Shown here: piece by piece, positions 34,747-43,544 of the stretch
Position numbering within the stretch: the stretch's first letter is position 1
How the letters are laid out: every line of letters begins with the position of its first letter
From: G963556115 sp963677015
GTDB lineage: Bacteria > Planctomycetota > SZUA-567
NCBI GenBank assembly: GCA_963677015.1
Contig: OY781533.1
Coordinates: 1,178,001 to 1,242,000, forward strand
Direction: 5' to 3'
Length of the DNA stretch: 64,000 nucleotides
Notes under the pieces: model-generated
The model's database searches: none
The model's input: the letters and a program-made list of their open reading frames with translations, nothing else
What the model was told of the DNA's origin: nothing
Made by a program: the position numbers and the translations under genes

Positions 34747-35562
34747 ATGGGTAATTTCTTCTTGTCTGAGAATGTTAGTGGTTTGTCACCTCTGGTATTT
34801 ATAGTTATTATCTTCAATGCCATATTGATAACCTTGTCTGAATTTCCCAGGATTGCCACCGGTCATGATCATCTTATAATCTGGCTGGAGGTTTTCTGTG
34901 TAACTGTATTTATTGCGGAAGTTGTTTCAAAAAATATACGTTTCGGCTGGAGTAATTATATCGAAGTGGCATGGAACAAGATTGATTTTGCGCTGGTAAT
35001 TCTTTCTCTGCCTGTGCTGTTGCTGCCATTCATTGAGGTCGGTGGAGTAAGTGCGGTTCTGACCTTACGGCTGGTACGTTTCTTCCGCCTGTTAAAAATA
35101 ATTTCAGTGATACCGCAGGGTGGTAAGTTTCTTCATGGTATTAAACGTGCTTTTCGGGCCTCTATCGGTGTTGCTATCGGAATGCTGCTCTTGTTGTTTA
35201 TCGCTTCACTATTCAGCACTATGATATTCAGTATTCATGCACCGGAAATGTTTGGGAACCCCTTGCTCAGTGCTTATTCGATGTTCAGGGTTTTTGCGAT
35301 AACCGGCTGGTTTGAAATTCCGCGGAATCTGCTACAGATACCGTATTATGATACTTTGGGCTGGACTATATTTATTCGTTGTTATTTTATTGGTTTTCTG
35401 CTTTCCGGTGGTATGATCGGTCTGTCTATTTTCAATGCAACATTTATTGATGCGCTGGTCGAGGATAATACCGAGGAGGTGGAGGACAGGGTGAAGAAGG
35501 TTGAAGAGCGTCTGCAGCGCATTGAAAAACTGCTGCATGAGATAAATCGTAAATTACGATAA
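34747..35562 (+). CDS. Voltage-gated-type single-domain cation channel
   Basis: 271 residues from ATG 34747 (TGAGG six bases upstream). Another ATG four codons earlier lacks an SD. It has six membrane segments in the ion-transport family layout: S1 about 15-35, S2 about 50-67, S3 about 85-102, S4 LRLVRFFRLLKIISVI with spaced arginines, S5 about 142-164, pore helix and filter FRVFAITGWFEIPR, and S6 about 210-235. A C-terminal coiled coil follows (VEDRVKKVEERLQRIEKLLHEI). This resembles NaChBac-type tetrameric channels, but the filter ITGWFE differs from the TLESW sodium filter, so selectivity is open. Confidence 0.88.
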   Translation: MGNFFLSENVSGLSPLVFIVIIFNAILITLSEFPRIATGHDHLIIWLEVFCVTVFIAEVVSKNIRFGWSNYIEVAWNKIDFALVILSLPVLLLPFIEVGGVSAVLTLRLVRFFRLLKIISVIPQGGKFLHGIKRAFRASIGVAIGMLLLLFIASLFSTMIFSIHAPEMFGNPLLSAYSMFRVFAITGWFEIPRNLLQIPYYDTLGWTIFIRCYFIGFLLSGGMIGLSIFNATFIDALVEDNTEEVEDRVKKVEERLQRIEKLLHEINRKLR

Positions 35563-35690
35563 TCTCAGAGACAATTATATGATAATGGTTAAGATTGGCT
35601 GTTGTCGGTACTATTTTGAAGTAGCCAAGGAGCTGGTAACTTATCTGGATGCGTAAACTGTTTACGTTACTATCGAAATTATGGTAAAAT

Positions 35691-35722
35691 AATAAAGCCC
35701 GGAGGTGAATCCGGGCTTTATT
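35691..35722. terminator. Bidirectional terminator between the ion channel and tyrA
   Basis: AATAAAGCCCGG (35691-35702) pairs with CCGGGCTTTATT (35711-35722) around AGGTGAAT. A 12-bp stem with A/T flanks on both sides suits both strands. It ends the aromatic supraoperon. Confidence 0.88.
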
Positions 35723-35743
35723 ATTCAGATCTTTGTATAAAAC

Positions 35744-36520
35744 TTATTGATTTATATTGCGGCGCAGACTATCGACAAAAGTGATCATTTCTTCAAAATC
35801 CTTGCCTTTGATTATGTGTTTGAGGTAATTAAGTTTATTATCAATTTTCTCAATCTGGTGCAGCGTATAATCATTGAACATAATTTCTGCAATAAGACTG
35901 TTGTCTTCAGATAACAGCCCTTTGGCTATCTCAAGGTGTTTGTTGAAGGTGGTGCCAGGAGCTTCCAGCTTATCCATACAGGCTGCGAAAACCATAGATG
36001 ATGAGAATGGTATTGAGAGACTGTATGACATCATTTCATCATGTTCTTTGAATGACATGTCAAATATATTCAGTTTGACTCTGGTAAAGAGATCTCTGAA
36101 GAGTTTTTTCCCTTCCTCACATGATTCTTTGATTATGATGGCATTCTGGTTTTCAAGATTGCGTAAATTTGCAAAGGTCGGTCCGAACATCGGGTGTACC
36201 GAGACAAATTTATGACCGGTGCTGGCGTAATATTCTGGCAGATCACTCTTGACAGATTTTATATCGGCAATGATGCATTCCTCGGGAAGCAGTGGGAGCA
36301 TCTCCTTGAAGGCTTCACGGGTACGCTGAATACTTGCGCAATTGATTGCAATTTCCGGTTTGAAATCTTTGACCTCTTCGAGTTTTGCTATCCGCTTGGT
36401 TTCAAAAAAGAACTTCAGCTTGGTCAGATCCTGATCATATACCGCAACTTCATGATCCAGACAGAATTCTTCGGTGAGCCAAGCACCCATCTTACCTGCA
36501 CCCATTATGAAGATTTTCAT
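35744..36520 (-). CDS. tyrA: Prephenate dehydrogenase-family protein
   Basis: 258 residues, short for TyrA and without a C-terminal ACT or chorismate-mutase domain. The N-terminal Rossmann fold starts IFIMGAGKMGAWLTEEF, with Asp29 in VYDQD suggesting NAD+. Family landmarks: INCASIQRTREAF, ADIKSVKSDL, FVSVHPMFGPTFA and EHDEMMSYSLSIPFSSS. It oxidatively decarboxylates prephenate (or arogenate) to the tyrosine precursor. The last gene of the supraoperon, it overlaps pheA by 4 bases. The lack of a regulatory domain leaves control to transcription attenuation. Confidence 0.9.
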   Translation of the reverse strand: MKIFIMGAGKMGAWLTEEFCLDHEVAVYDQDLTKLKFFFETKRIAKLEEVKDFKPEIAINCASIQRTREAFKEMLPLLPEECIIADIKSVKSDLPEYYASTGHKFVSVHPMFGPTFANLRNLENQNAIIIKESCEEGKKLFRDLFTRVKLNIFDMSFKEHDEMMSYSLSIPFSSSMVFAACMDKLEAPGTTFNKHLEIAKGLLSEDNSLIAEIMFNDYTLHQIEKIDNKLNYLKHIIKGKDFEEMITFVDSLRRNINQ

Positions 36521-37587
36521 AGCATGCTCCTTTCCTCGTAACAGCCGAGGAAGCGGTATCTGGTGGTTGATTCTTCAACACTATCAAGTACAGCCTGAAC
36601 CTTAGGGTCAGTGAGATTTCCATCGAAATCAAGGAAGAACGCGAATTCACCCGGTTGGTCAGGCACGGAATCAATACGGGTCAGGTTAATATTTTTATCA
36701 GCAAAGAGCTGGAGTACGTGGAAGAGCAGGCCGGCGCGGTTGTCGGTAGTGAAAGTAATTGAGCACTTGTTGCCGGTGCCGGGAGCCGGTTCTTTTGCCA
36801 GTACCAGGAATCTGGTCTGATTGGTATTGAGGTCTTCTATATTATCTTTGACTATCTCCAGATTGTAGTAGCTGGCAGCCAGTGAACTGGCAATTGCGCA
36901 GGACGATGCAGGGTTCTTTTCGGCCAGCATTTTAGCCGCACCGGCAGTATCGAAGAAACGCATTGGTTCGAGATTCTGCCGCTTTAGAAATTCACGGCAC
37001 TGTGACAATGCTTGAGGATGTGAATAGGCTCTGCGGATATTACGGTGATCGGTACCCGGGGTAACTAACAGACAATGATGTATCGGAGTCTTGATGGCTC
37101 CTACTACAAAGAGGTCGGAGTAGAGCATCAGACCGTTTACCTGGCCGACCATGCCGCCGAGGGTATTCTCAACCGGCACAATACCAAAATCATATACGCC
37201 TTCTTCTACACCTTTGAAGATATCTATAAATTCTTCGCATGGCATTGGGGCGAGAGATGAGTCCCACATGCGGCAGGCCAGTTCACTGTACGCGCCATGC
37301 TCACCCTGAAATGCAGCCAGGGTTGAGGTCTCACTCTGGATACGCTTACTTTCAAGGAATACCTGTTTGTATACACTTTCAATAAAATCAGCTTTGAGCA
37401 GAGCATTTTCTCTTCCGGTAAGATTCTGAATGATAGATGTCTCTCTGCCGGTGTCTTCAATATCCTTTTTAAAGACGGTGGATATGCGGGCAACCTCCAT
37501 ACGTTTCTGGAGCAGCTGCAGAATGTTGTTGTCGATTTGATCAATCTTGTGCCGTACCGATTCAAGGTTGATTTTTTCGTCTTTCAT
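36517..37587 (-). CDS. pheA: Bifunctional chorismate mutase/prephenate dehydratase
   Basis: 356 residues. An AroQ chorismate mutase domain (about 1-85: LESVRHKIDQIDNNILQLLQKRMEVA) is followed by a prephenate dehydratase domain (about 92-270: AAFQGEHGAYSELA, VPVENTLGGMVG, NTNQTRFLVL with the catalytic Thr-Arg-Phe) and an ACT domain (about 283-356). The ACT motif that normally reads ESRP is DSVP here, so phenylalanine feedback may be changed. It makes phenylpyruvate. It is 67 bases from the DAHP synthase gene, the only sizeable gap inside the operon. Confidence 0.95.
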   Translation of the reverse strand: MKDEKINLESVRHKIDQIDNNILQLLQKRMEVARISTVFKKDIEDTGRETSIIQNLTGRENALLKADFIESVYKQVFLESKRIQSETSTLAAFQGEHGAYSELACRMWDSSLAPMPCEEFIDIFKGVEEGVYDFGIVPVENTLGGMVGQVNGLMLYSDLFVVGAIKTPIHHCLLVTPGTDHRNIRRAYSHPQALSQCREFLKRQNLEPMRFFDTAGAAKMLAEKNPASSCAIASSLAASYYNLEIVKDNIEDLNTNQTRFLVLAKEPAPGTGNKCSITFTTDNRAGLLFHVLQLFADKNINLTRIDSVPDQPGEFAFFLDFDGNLTDPKVQAVLDSVEESTTRYRFLGCYEERSML

Positions 37588-37654
37588 TATTTCCCTTTCA
37601 GATAATTATTGTGATATAATACTATCTACTATCAAAAATTGTATCCAGAAAATT

Positions 37655-38482
37655 TTATTGGTCAAGCTTCTTGATTTCACGTACACATTTGTCCATGATG
37701 TGGAGTTTCTTTACCAGTTTGGCGAACATTTCAGGAGTGAGAGACTGCGCTCCATCACATCTGGCTTCGTCAGGGCAGATGTGGGTTTCAATGATAAGTC
37801 CATCTGCTCCGGCGGCGATTGCTGCAAGCGACATCGGCTCGACTAGCTCGCGTCTGCCGGTACCGTGCGATGGGTCTACTACAATCGGCAGGTGGGCGAT
37901 GTTCTGAACTGAAGGGATAGCGCCAAGATCAAGGGTGTTACGGGTATAGGTCTCGAAGGTACGGATACCGCGTTCGCAAAGGATAACGTTCGGGTTGCCT
38001 TCGCTCAGGATGTATTCGGCGCAGTTGAGCCATTCTGAGAGGGTCGAGTGCATGCCGCGTTTGAGTAGAACTGGCTTGTCAGAGCGTCCAACCTCCTGCA
38101 GCAGAGAGAAGTTCTGCATGTTGCGCGCACCGATCTGAACGATATCTGCGTACTCACAGACCCATGATACATCTCTGGGGTCAATAACTTCGGTGATTAT
38201 CGGCAGGCCTGATTCGATGCCGGCTTTTTTCAGCAGCTTCAGACCGGCCAGTCCCAGTCCCTGGAAGTCGTAAGGTGAGGTTCTGGGTTTGAAGGCGCCA
38301 CCGCGGAGAATATTGGCTCCGCCTTTTTTAACTTCAAGGGCCGTACCTACCACCTGAGCTTCGGTCTCTACACTGCAGGGACCGGCGATAATGGTCAGTT
38401 CCTCGCCTATCTTTACCCCTTTAACATCGATTACCGTCTTTTGTTTGTCGTCACTTTTGCTTGTTAGTCGTAGTTTGTTCAT
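37655..38482 (-). CDS. aroF: 3-deoxy-7-phosphoheptulonate (DAHP) synthase, type I beta
   Basis: 275 residues, the compact I-beta (KDO8P-synthase-like) form. There is neither an N-terminal ferredoxin-like/ACT domain nor a fused chorismate mutase, so no built-in feedback domain. Conserved parts: AGPCSVE (33-39), GGAFKPRTSPYDFQGLG, KRGMHSTLSEW, CERGIRTFE and VDPSHGTGRRELV. It condenses PEP and erythrose-4-phosphate at the entry to the shikimate pathway. Its place after trpA puts the common entry step under the trp leader. The start is 4 bases after trpA. Confidence 0.94.
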   Translation of the reverse strand: MNKLRLTSKSDDKQKTVIDVKGVKIGEELTIIAGPCSVETEAQVVGTALEVKKGGANILRGGAFKPRTSPYDFQGLGLAGLKLLKKAGIESGLPIITEVIDPRDVSWVCEYADIVQIGARNMQNFSLLQEVGRSDKPVLLKRGMHSTLSEWLNCAEYILSEGNPNVILCERGIRTFETYTRNTLDLGAIPSVQNIAHLPIVVDPSHGTGRRELVEPMSLAAIAAGADGLIIETHICPDEARCDGAQSLTPEMFAKLVKKLHIMDKCVREIKKLDQ

Positions 38483-38486
38483 TGTA

Positions 38487-39284
38487 TTATTTTTTGATCA
38501 TCGCTGCTTTTATCGATGATACCCTTTCTTTCATTATATCTACCATTTTAGGATTATCCAAATTATCTTCGATTATTCTTTCAAAGGCACTACCTATTAC
38601 TACTCCTTCGGCATAACCGGCTACCGCCGCCGCCTGCTGGGGAGTAGAGATACCGAAGCCGACGCAGAGCGGAATTTTACAGATCTGGCGCAGTTTGGCG
38701 ATATGCTCACCAACGGCATCGGTATTAATTTCACCGGTACCGGTAATTCCGGTTTTGGAGATGACATAGGCAAAACCTGAGGCGTCTTCGAGGATAAAGC
38801 TGACTCTGTCATCTGGGGTGGTTGGAGCAATAAGTCTGATGAGAGCCAGATCAGGGCCGAATTTTCCGGCAATCTCCTGACGTTCTTCAGGTGGCAGGTC
38901 AACAATCAGGGTGCCGTCTGCACCTGCTGCTACAGCGTCTTTGTAGAATTTTTCAATGCCGTAATAATAAATCGGGTTATAATAACTGAAGATAATTATT
39001 GGCTGGTCATAATCCTTGCGCAGTTCTCTGATCATCTCCAAACTCTTGCTCAGTGAGATGCCGTTTGCCAGCGCTCGTTGTGAAGAGCGCTGAATAGCCT
39101 GTCCGTCAGCGGTAGGATCGGAGAAGGCAATACCTAGTTCGAGGATATCCACTCCACTGTCAAACATTCCCTTTATAACTTCCAGAGACTTGTCATAATC
39201 CGGATCACCAGCGGTGATAAAACCTACCAGAGCAGATGTTGACTCCTCTTTAACTCTCTGAAATACTCGTTCTATTCTATTCAT
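38487..39284 (-). CDS. trpA: Tryptophan synthase alpha chain
   Basis: 265 residues with start ATG 39284, overlapping the end of trpB by 8 bases. A longer ORF adds 19 residues from inside trpB that are not part of the family. A TIM barrel that releases indole from indole-3-glycerol phosphate. Catalytic Glu49 (DILELG) and Asp60 (FSDPTADG) are at the canonical positions. IISKTGITGTG and VGFGIS are the phosphate-binding loops. It channels indole to TrpB. Confidence 0.96.
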   Translation of the reverse strand: MNRIERVFQRVKEESTSALVGFITAGDPDYDKSLEVIKGMFDSGVDILELGIAFSDPTADGQAIQRSSQRALANGISLSKSLEMIRELRKDYDQPIIIFSYYNPIYYYGIEKFYKDAVAAGADGTLIVDLPPEERQEIAGKFGPDLALIRLIAPTTPDDRVSFILEDASGFAYVISKTGITGTGEINTDAVGEHIAKLRQICKIPLCVGFGISTPQQAAAVAGYAEGVVIGSAFERIIEDNLDNPKMVDIMKERVSSIKAAMIKK

Positions 39285-40506
39285 CTGCTGCTTCCTCCAT
39301 TTCTTTGATTGCTGCGGTTGCATGATCAAGATCTTTGTCACCGCGGCCTGATAGATTTACCAGGACAATTTCATCTTTGCTGCGTTTGCCGGCTTCTTTG
39401 ATTCCCTGCGCCAGAGCATGGGAGCTTTCCAGAGCCGGAATGATTCCTTCATATTTTGAGAGTATTTTGAAAGCTTCGAGAGCTTCAACATCGGTTATTG
39501 ATTCATAGGTTGCTCGTCCAATATCCTTGAGCAGTGAATGTTCCGGGCCGACACCGGGGTAATCCAGACCAGCTGATATTGAGTGAGCTTCCAGGATCTG
39601 GCCGTTCTTGTCCTGAAGTACATATGACTTGGCACCGTGGAGTACTCCGATCTCACCATAGCCGAGTGGCGCAGCATGTTTACCGGTCTCGATACCGAAT
39701 CCCGCTGCTTCTACTCCGATCAGCTCAACATCTTCATACTTTATATATGGGTAGAAGATGCCGATAGCATTGCTGCCGCCGCCTACAGCCGCCACTACTG
39801 CATTGGGCTGTCTGCCGGCAAGCTCGTCCATCTGTTCGATCGCCTCTTCGCCGATAATCTTCTGAAATTCCCGGACCATGAGTGGGTATGGATGTGGCCC
39901 GGCAACGGTTCCTATAACATAGAAGGTGTCTTCGACAACCTCAGACCAGTAACGCATTGCTTCATTCATCGCGTCTTTGAGGGTTGCTGCGCCGGAGTCG
40001 ACACTGACTACCTCGGCTCCCAGCAGCTTCATTCTCTCAACGTTCGGTGCCTGTCTTCTGACATCTTCACTGCCCATAAATACCTTGCATTCAAGATTCA
40101 TCAGGGCTGCTACAGTGGCGGTTGCAACTCCATGCTGACCGGCACCGGTCTCGGCAATGACCTTTTTCTTACCCATCAGTTTTGCCAGCAGGCACTGTCC
40201 GACGGTGTTGTTAACCTTGTGTGCACCGGTGTGATTAAGATCTTCACGCTTGAGGTAGATTCTGGCACCACCGATATGATCACTGAGATGTGATGCATAG
40301 TAGGTTGGAGAAGGGCGTCCGACATAATTCTTCAGCAGATCTTTGAACTCTGCATGGAAAGGACTCGCCTTGTCTTCAATATACTTTTTGTAGGCTTCTT
40401 CAACTTCAAGAATAGCCGGGATCAATGTCTCTCCTACAAATCTGCCGCCGAATTCTCCGAAATGTCCGGTAGCATCGGGGTAGGAGTAGTTTTCTGGTGA
40501 ACTCAT
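39277..40506 (-). CDS. trpB: Tryptophan synthase beta chain
   Basis: 409 residues, the classical TrpB1 type. The PLP lysine is Lys97 in NHTGAHKVNN. GGGSNAIGIFYP binds the cofactor phosphate, and AETGAGQHGVATA and AGLDYPGVGPEHS are family signatures. It joins indole and serine to give tryptophan. It overlaps trpF by 4 bases and trpA by 8, consistent with coupled translation of the complex. Confidence 0.97.
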   Translation of the reverse strand: MSSPENYSYPDATGHFGEFGGRFVGETLIPAILEVEEAYKKYIEDKASPFHAEFKDLLKNYVGRPSPTYYASHLSDHIGGARIYLKREDLNHTGAHKVNNTVGQCLLAKLMGKKKVIAETGAGQHGVATATVAALMNLECKVFMGSEDVRRQAPNVERMKLLGAEVVSVDSGAATLKDAMNEAMRYWSEVVEDTFYVIGTVAGPHPYPLMVREFQKIIGEEAIEQMDELAGRQPNAVVAAVGGGSNAIGIFYPYIKYEDVELIGVEAAGFGIETGKHAAPLGYGEIGVLHGAKSYVLQDKNGQILEAHSISAGLDYPGVGPEHSLLKDIGRATYESITDVEALEAFKILSKYEGIIPALESSHALAQGIKEAGKRSKDEIVLVNLSGRGDKDLDHATAAIKEMEEAADE

Positions 40507-41159
40507 GAAAAAATCCTTTCCTTGTGTGGGACCTGCTTTACAGCATGTACTATATCAATTAATTCTTTTACTTTTGCTAAATCTTTAATACCCGGACTTT
40601 TTTCGACAGCCGAGCTGACATCAATCGCCTGCGGGTTTCCTTGTTTGATTGCCATTAAGACATTTTCACTGCTGATACCTCCGGCAAGAATGTAGGGGTG
40701 TTGCAGTCCGAATTCCTCTGCTTTCTGCCACTGCCAGCTCTGGAAGTTGCCGCCGGGAAGAGCTCCTTTACCCAGCTCCAGAAGGTAGGCATCCGCCGAG
40801 AAGCAGTCAACCTGCTGCGCAAAATCATCGTCTTTAAGAACTTTGATTATTTTACGGTTTAGCCCCCGCAGCTGCTGTATATACTCTTCGCTCTCTTCTC
40901 CGTGCAGTTGTATTATCTCTATGCCGGTATTCTGTATAAGGTCGGTTATCTCCGGGAGTTCCATATTAACAAATACACCGCAGGTCTTGACTCTGCCTTT
41001 TACCGTTTCAACTATTGAACGTGCTGTGGCGGTATCGACATTACGCGGACTTTTAGGGAAGAACACCATGCCTATCGCATCGGCACCGAGTTCGGTGACT
41101 GCTGCTGCCTGTTCGCTCGAGGTAATGCCGCATATTTTAATCTGCAGTGCTGTATTCAT
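40503..41159 (-). CDS. trpF: Phosphoribosylanthranilate isomerase
   Basis: 218 residues. Starts with IKICGITSSEQA, where the Cys of KICG is the general base, and the catalytic Asp is in the VFVNMEL/AYLLEL region of the barrel. YILAGGIS and AIDVSSAVEKSPGIKD form the phosphate site. It carries out the Amadori rearrangement of PRA to CdRP. It lies 2 bases after trpC and overlaps trpB by 4. Confidence 0.95.
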   Translation of the reverse strand: MNTALQIKICGITSSEQAAAVTELGADAIGMVFFPKSPRNVDTATARSIVETVKGRVKTCGVFVNMELPEITDLIQNTGIEIIQLHGEESEEYIQQLRGLNRKIIKVLKDDDFAQQVDCFSADAYLLELGKGALPGGNFQSWQWQKAEEFGLQHPYILAGGISSENVLMAIKQGNPQAIDVSSAVEKSPGIKDLAKVKELIDIVHAVKQVPHKERIFS

Positions 41160-41161
41160 GG

Positions 41162-41941
41162 TTATAATCCCTGTAGACTCTGTAGAAATTCTACACGATT
41201 TTCAGCTTTGACAATACTCTCTCCAACGAGGAAAGAATGTATGCGTTCACGTGGGTAGCGGTTGATGTCTGCAGCTGAGAAGATGCCGCTGGCGGCAACA
41301 ATTATCTGGTCTTCCTTGAGATTTTCCGCCATTTTGATCGCCACGTCGAGATTGGTGTTGAAGGAGGACAGGTCACGGTTATTAATACCGATAATTCTGG
41401 CGCCTATTCCTTCTATCTTCTCCAGATCTTCTTCGGAGTGAATCTCAACCAGTGCGTCAATACCCAGCGCGTGAGTCAGAGCCAGCAGGTCTTCAAGCAG
41501 TTCTTTCTCCAGTATTCGTACAATGAGGAGAATTGCATCCGCTTTATTGGCACTGGCTTCGTATACCTGATAAGGATCAAATATAAAATCTTTACGCAGA
41601 ACCGGAAGATTACAGGCGGCTCTTGCTGCACGCAGATCATCAAGGCAACCTTTAAAAAAGTCTTTTTCGGTAAGAACAGATACCGCGGCGGCGCCTCCTT
41701 CTTCGTACATTCTGGCCATTTCAGCAGGTACAAGATCAGGTTGAATATCACCTTTACTTGGTGAGGCTCGCTTTATCTCGGCGATAATATTGATGCTGTC
41801 GCGGGCGAGGGCGTTATAGAATGAACGGTAGTCATCTCGGTCACCGCACTCGACCCGCAGGGCAATCTCGCTGGTAAGCTGTTTGTGCTCTGCTATTTCG
41901 GTACGTTTGCATTCAAGTATTTTTTCCAGAAAATCGCTCAT
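41162..41941 (-). CDS. trpC: Indole-3-glycerol phosphate synthase
   Basis: 259 residues, monofunctional. Catalytic and binding landmarks are visible: EIKRASPSKGDI (substrate Lys), LTEKDFFKG (catalytic Lys), LRKDFIFDPYQVYEA, IGINNRDLSSF and AASGIF. It closes the indole ring from CdRP. The ATG shares one base with the trpD stop. Confidence 0.96.
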   Translation of the reverse strand: MSDFLEKILECKRTEIAEHKQLTSEIALRVECGDRDDYRSFYNALARDSINIIAEIKRASPSKGDIQPDLVPAEMARMYEEGGAAAVSVLTEKDFFKGCLDDLRAARAACNLPVLRKDFIFDPYQVYEASANKADAILLIVRILEKELLEDLLALTHALGIDALVEIHSEEDLEKIEGIGARIIGINNRDLSSFNTNLDVAIKMAENLKEDQIIVAASGIFSAADINRYPRERIHSFLVGESIVKAENRVEFLQSLQGL

Positions 41942-42957
41942 CAGTTCTCCTGTGTGAATTTAACAAGGGCGTCTAGTTTGGCTTTGGCGGCGCCGGAATC
42001 AATTGAATTCGCCGCCATCTCAATTCCGTCTTTCAGGCTGTCAACCTTGCCGGCGGCGAGAAGTGCCGCTGCTGAATTGAGCAGAATGATGTTGCGTTTT
42101 CCACCTTTGGTTCTGCCTTCTAAAATTCCGCGTAGAATTTCCGCATTTTCCGCCGCGTCACCTCCGGTAAGCTCTTCCAGATCGCTGAGCTCTCCGAAAT
42201 ACTGCTCGGGAAGAATCTCATAGGTCTTTATCTCACCGTTATTGAGTTCGGTTACTCTGGTATTGTCGGTAACGGTTATTTCATCCATACTGTCATGACC
42301 GTAGACTACGAGTGCGCGTTTGGCGCCGAGCAGCTTCAGGGCGTTGGCGAACATTTCGGTATGTTCAGGAGCGTAGACTCCGAGGAGAATTGCTGAGGCT
42401 CCTGCCGGATTGGTTAGTGGACCGAGAAGGTTAAAGATACTCCTTACCCCCAGACCTTTACGTACCGGCATGGCATATTTCATAGCTCCATGATACTTTG
42501 GCGCGAAGAGGAAGCCGATTCCGATTTCGTTTACCGCTTCTTCAACGATTTCAGGATTAAGATCCAGATTTACACCCAGGCTTTCAAGAACGTCTGCACT
42601 GCCGCATTTACTGGATACCGATCTGTTACCATGTTTGGCTACAATAACGCCGCAGCCCGCGACTACGAAAGCACTGGTGGTGGAGATATTGAAAGTATGG
42701 AGTTCATCACCGCCGGTTCCGACAATATCAATAACCGGATTTCCGGTAACCTGGATACGGGTTGCCTTGCTGCGCATGGCACTGGCTGCGCCGGCAAGTT
42801 CTTCGAAGGTTTCTCCTTTGGTGGAGAGTGCGGTGAGCATTCCTGCCATCTGAATATCGCTGACATTTCCTGACAGAATTTCATCAAGTACCTCGGCGGC
42901 TTCATCCTTACTGAGATTCTCGCGGCGTATTACCTTTCTTAGCAGATCACTGAACAT
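41941..42957 (-). CDS. trpD: Anthranilate phosphoribosyltransferase
   Basis: 338 residues, not fused to TrpG. The N-terminal helical domain (LLRKVIRRENLSKDEAAEVLDEIL) is followed by the PRPP-binding region DIVGTGGDELHTFNIST and KHGNRSVSSKCGSADVLE, then FNLLGPLTNP. It transfers phosphoribose to anthranilate. It overlaps trpG by 11 bases. Confidence 0.96.
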   Translation of the reverse strand: MFSDLLRKVIRRENLSKDEAAEVLDEILSGNVSDIQMAGMLTALSTKGETFEELAGAASAMRSKATRIQVTGNPVIDIVGTGGDELHTFNISTTSAFVVAGCGVIVAKHGNRSVSSKCGSADVLESLGVNLDLNPEIVEEAVNEIGIGFLFAPKYHGAMKYAMPVRKGLGVRSIFNLLGPLTNPAGASAILLGVYAPEHTEMFANALKLLGAKRALVVYGHDSMDEITVTDNTRVTELNNGEIKTYEILPEQYFGELSDLEELTGGDAAENAEILRGILEGRTKGGKRNIILLNSAAALLAAGKVDSLKDGIEMAANSIDSGAAKAKLDALVKFTQEN

Positions 42958-43543
42958 TATTTTTCTCCCCTTTAACCTGATTAATAAAGTTTCGCAGAAT
43001 GCGTTTTCCTACGGTTGTCATTATTGATTCCGGGTGGAACTGAATACTTTCAATAGGGAGGTTTTTGTGCCTGATTCCCATTATCTCTCCATCCGCTGTT
43101 TCGGCTGTAATTATAAAACAGTCCGGAAGTGATTCCCGTTCCACCGCCAGGGAATGGTAGCGCATGGCTTTGATCGGCTTGGTAATTCCGGCAAAGAGCC
43201 CTTTGCCGTCATTGGTGACTTCGGAAACCTTTCCGTGCATGACCTCTTTGGCGTGAACGACTTTGCCGCCGAATACCTGTCCTATGGTCTGATGTCCGAG
43301 GCAGACGCCCATAATTGGCACCTTTCCGGCGAAGTGTTTTACTGTTGCTATTGATATACCGGCATTGTCCGGGTTGCTCGGGCCGGGTGAAATTACAATT
43401 CCGTCTGGCGCGAGCGCTTCAATTTCTTCAATGGTTATTTTATCATTTCTTTTTACTACAACCTCGGTCTCTTCATCGAGCATTCTGAGGTACTGCACGA
43501 GGTTATAGGTGAATGAGTCATAGTTATCTATCATTAAAATCAT
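42947..43543 (-). CDS. trpG: Anthranilate synthase component II (glutamine amidotransferase)
   Basis: 198 residues. IDNYDSFTYNLVQYL at the N-terminus, SPGPSNPDNAG, nucleophile in MGVCLGHQTIG, and His/Glu in QFHPESIMT. It supplies ammonia to TrpE. In many bacteria one copy also serves PabB, and a pabB is not in view. One base separates its ATG from the trpE stop. Confidence 0.95.
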   Translation of the reverse strand: MILMIDNYDSFTYNLVQYLRMLDEETEVVVKRNDKITIEEIEALAPDGIVISPGPSNPDNAGISIATVKHFAGKVPIMGVCLGHQTIGQVFGGKVVHAKEVMHGKVSEVTNDGKGLFAGITKPIKAMRYHSLAVERESLPDCFIITAETADGEIMGIRHKNLPIESIQFHPESIMTTVGKRILRNFINQVKGEKNNVQ

Positions 43544-43544
43544 C

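Noticed and set aside
39637..40293. Plus-strand ORF of 218 codons inside trpB
   Set aside because: It lies wholly antisense to the well-supported trpB and shows no family features.
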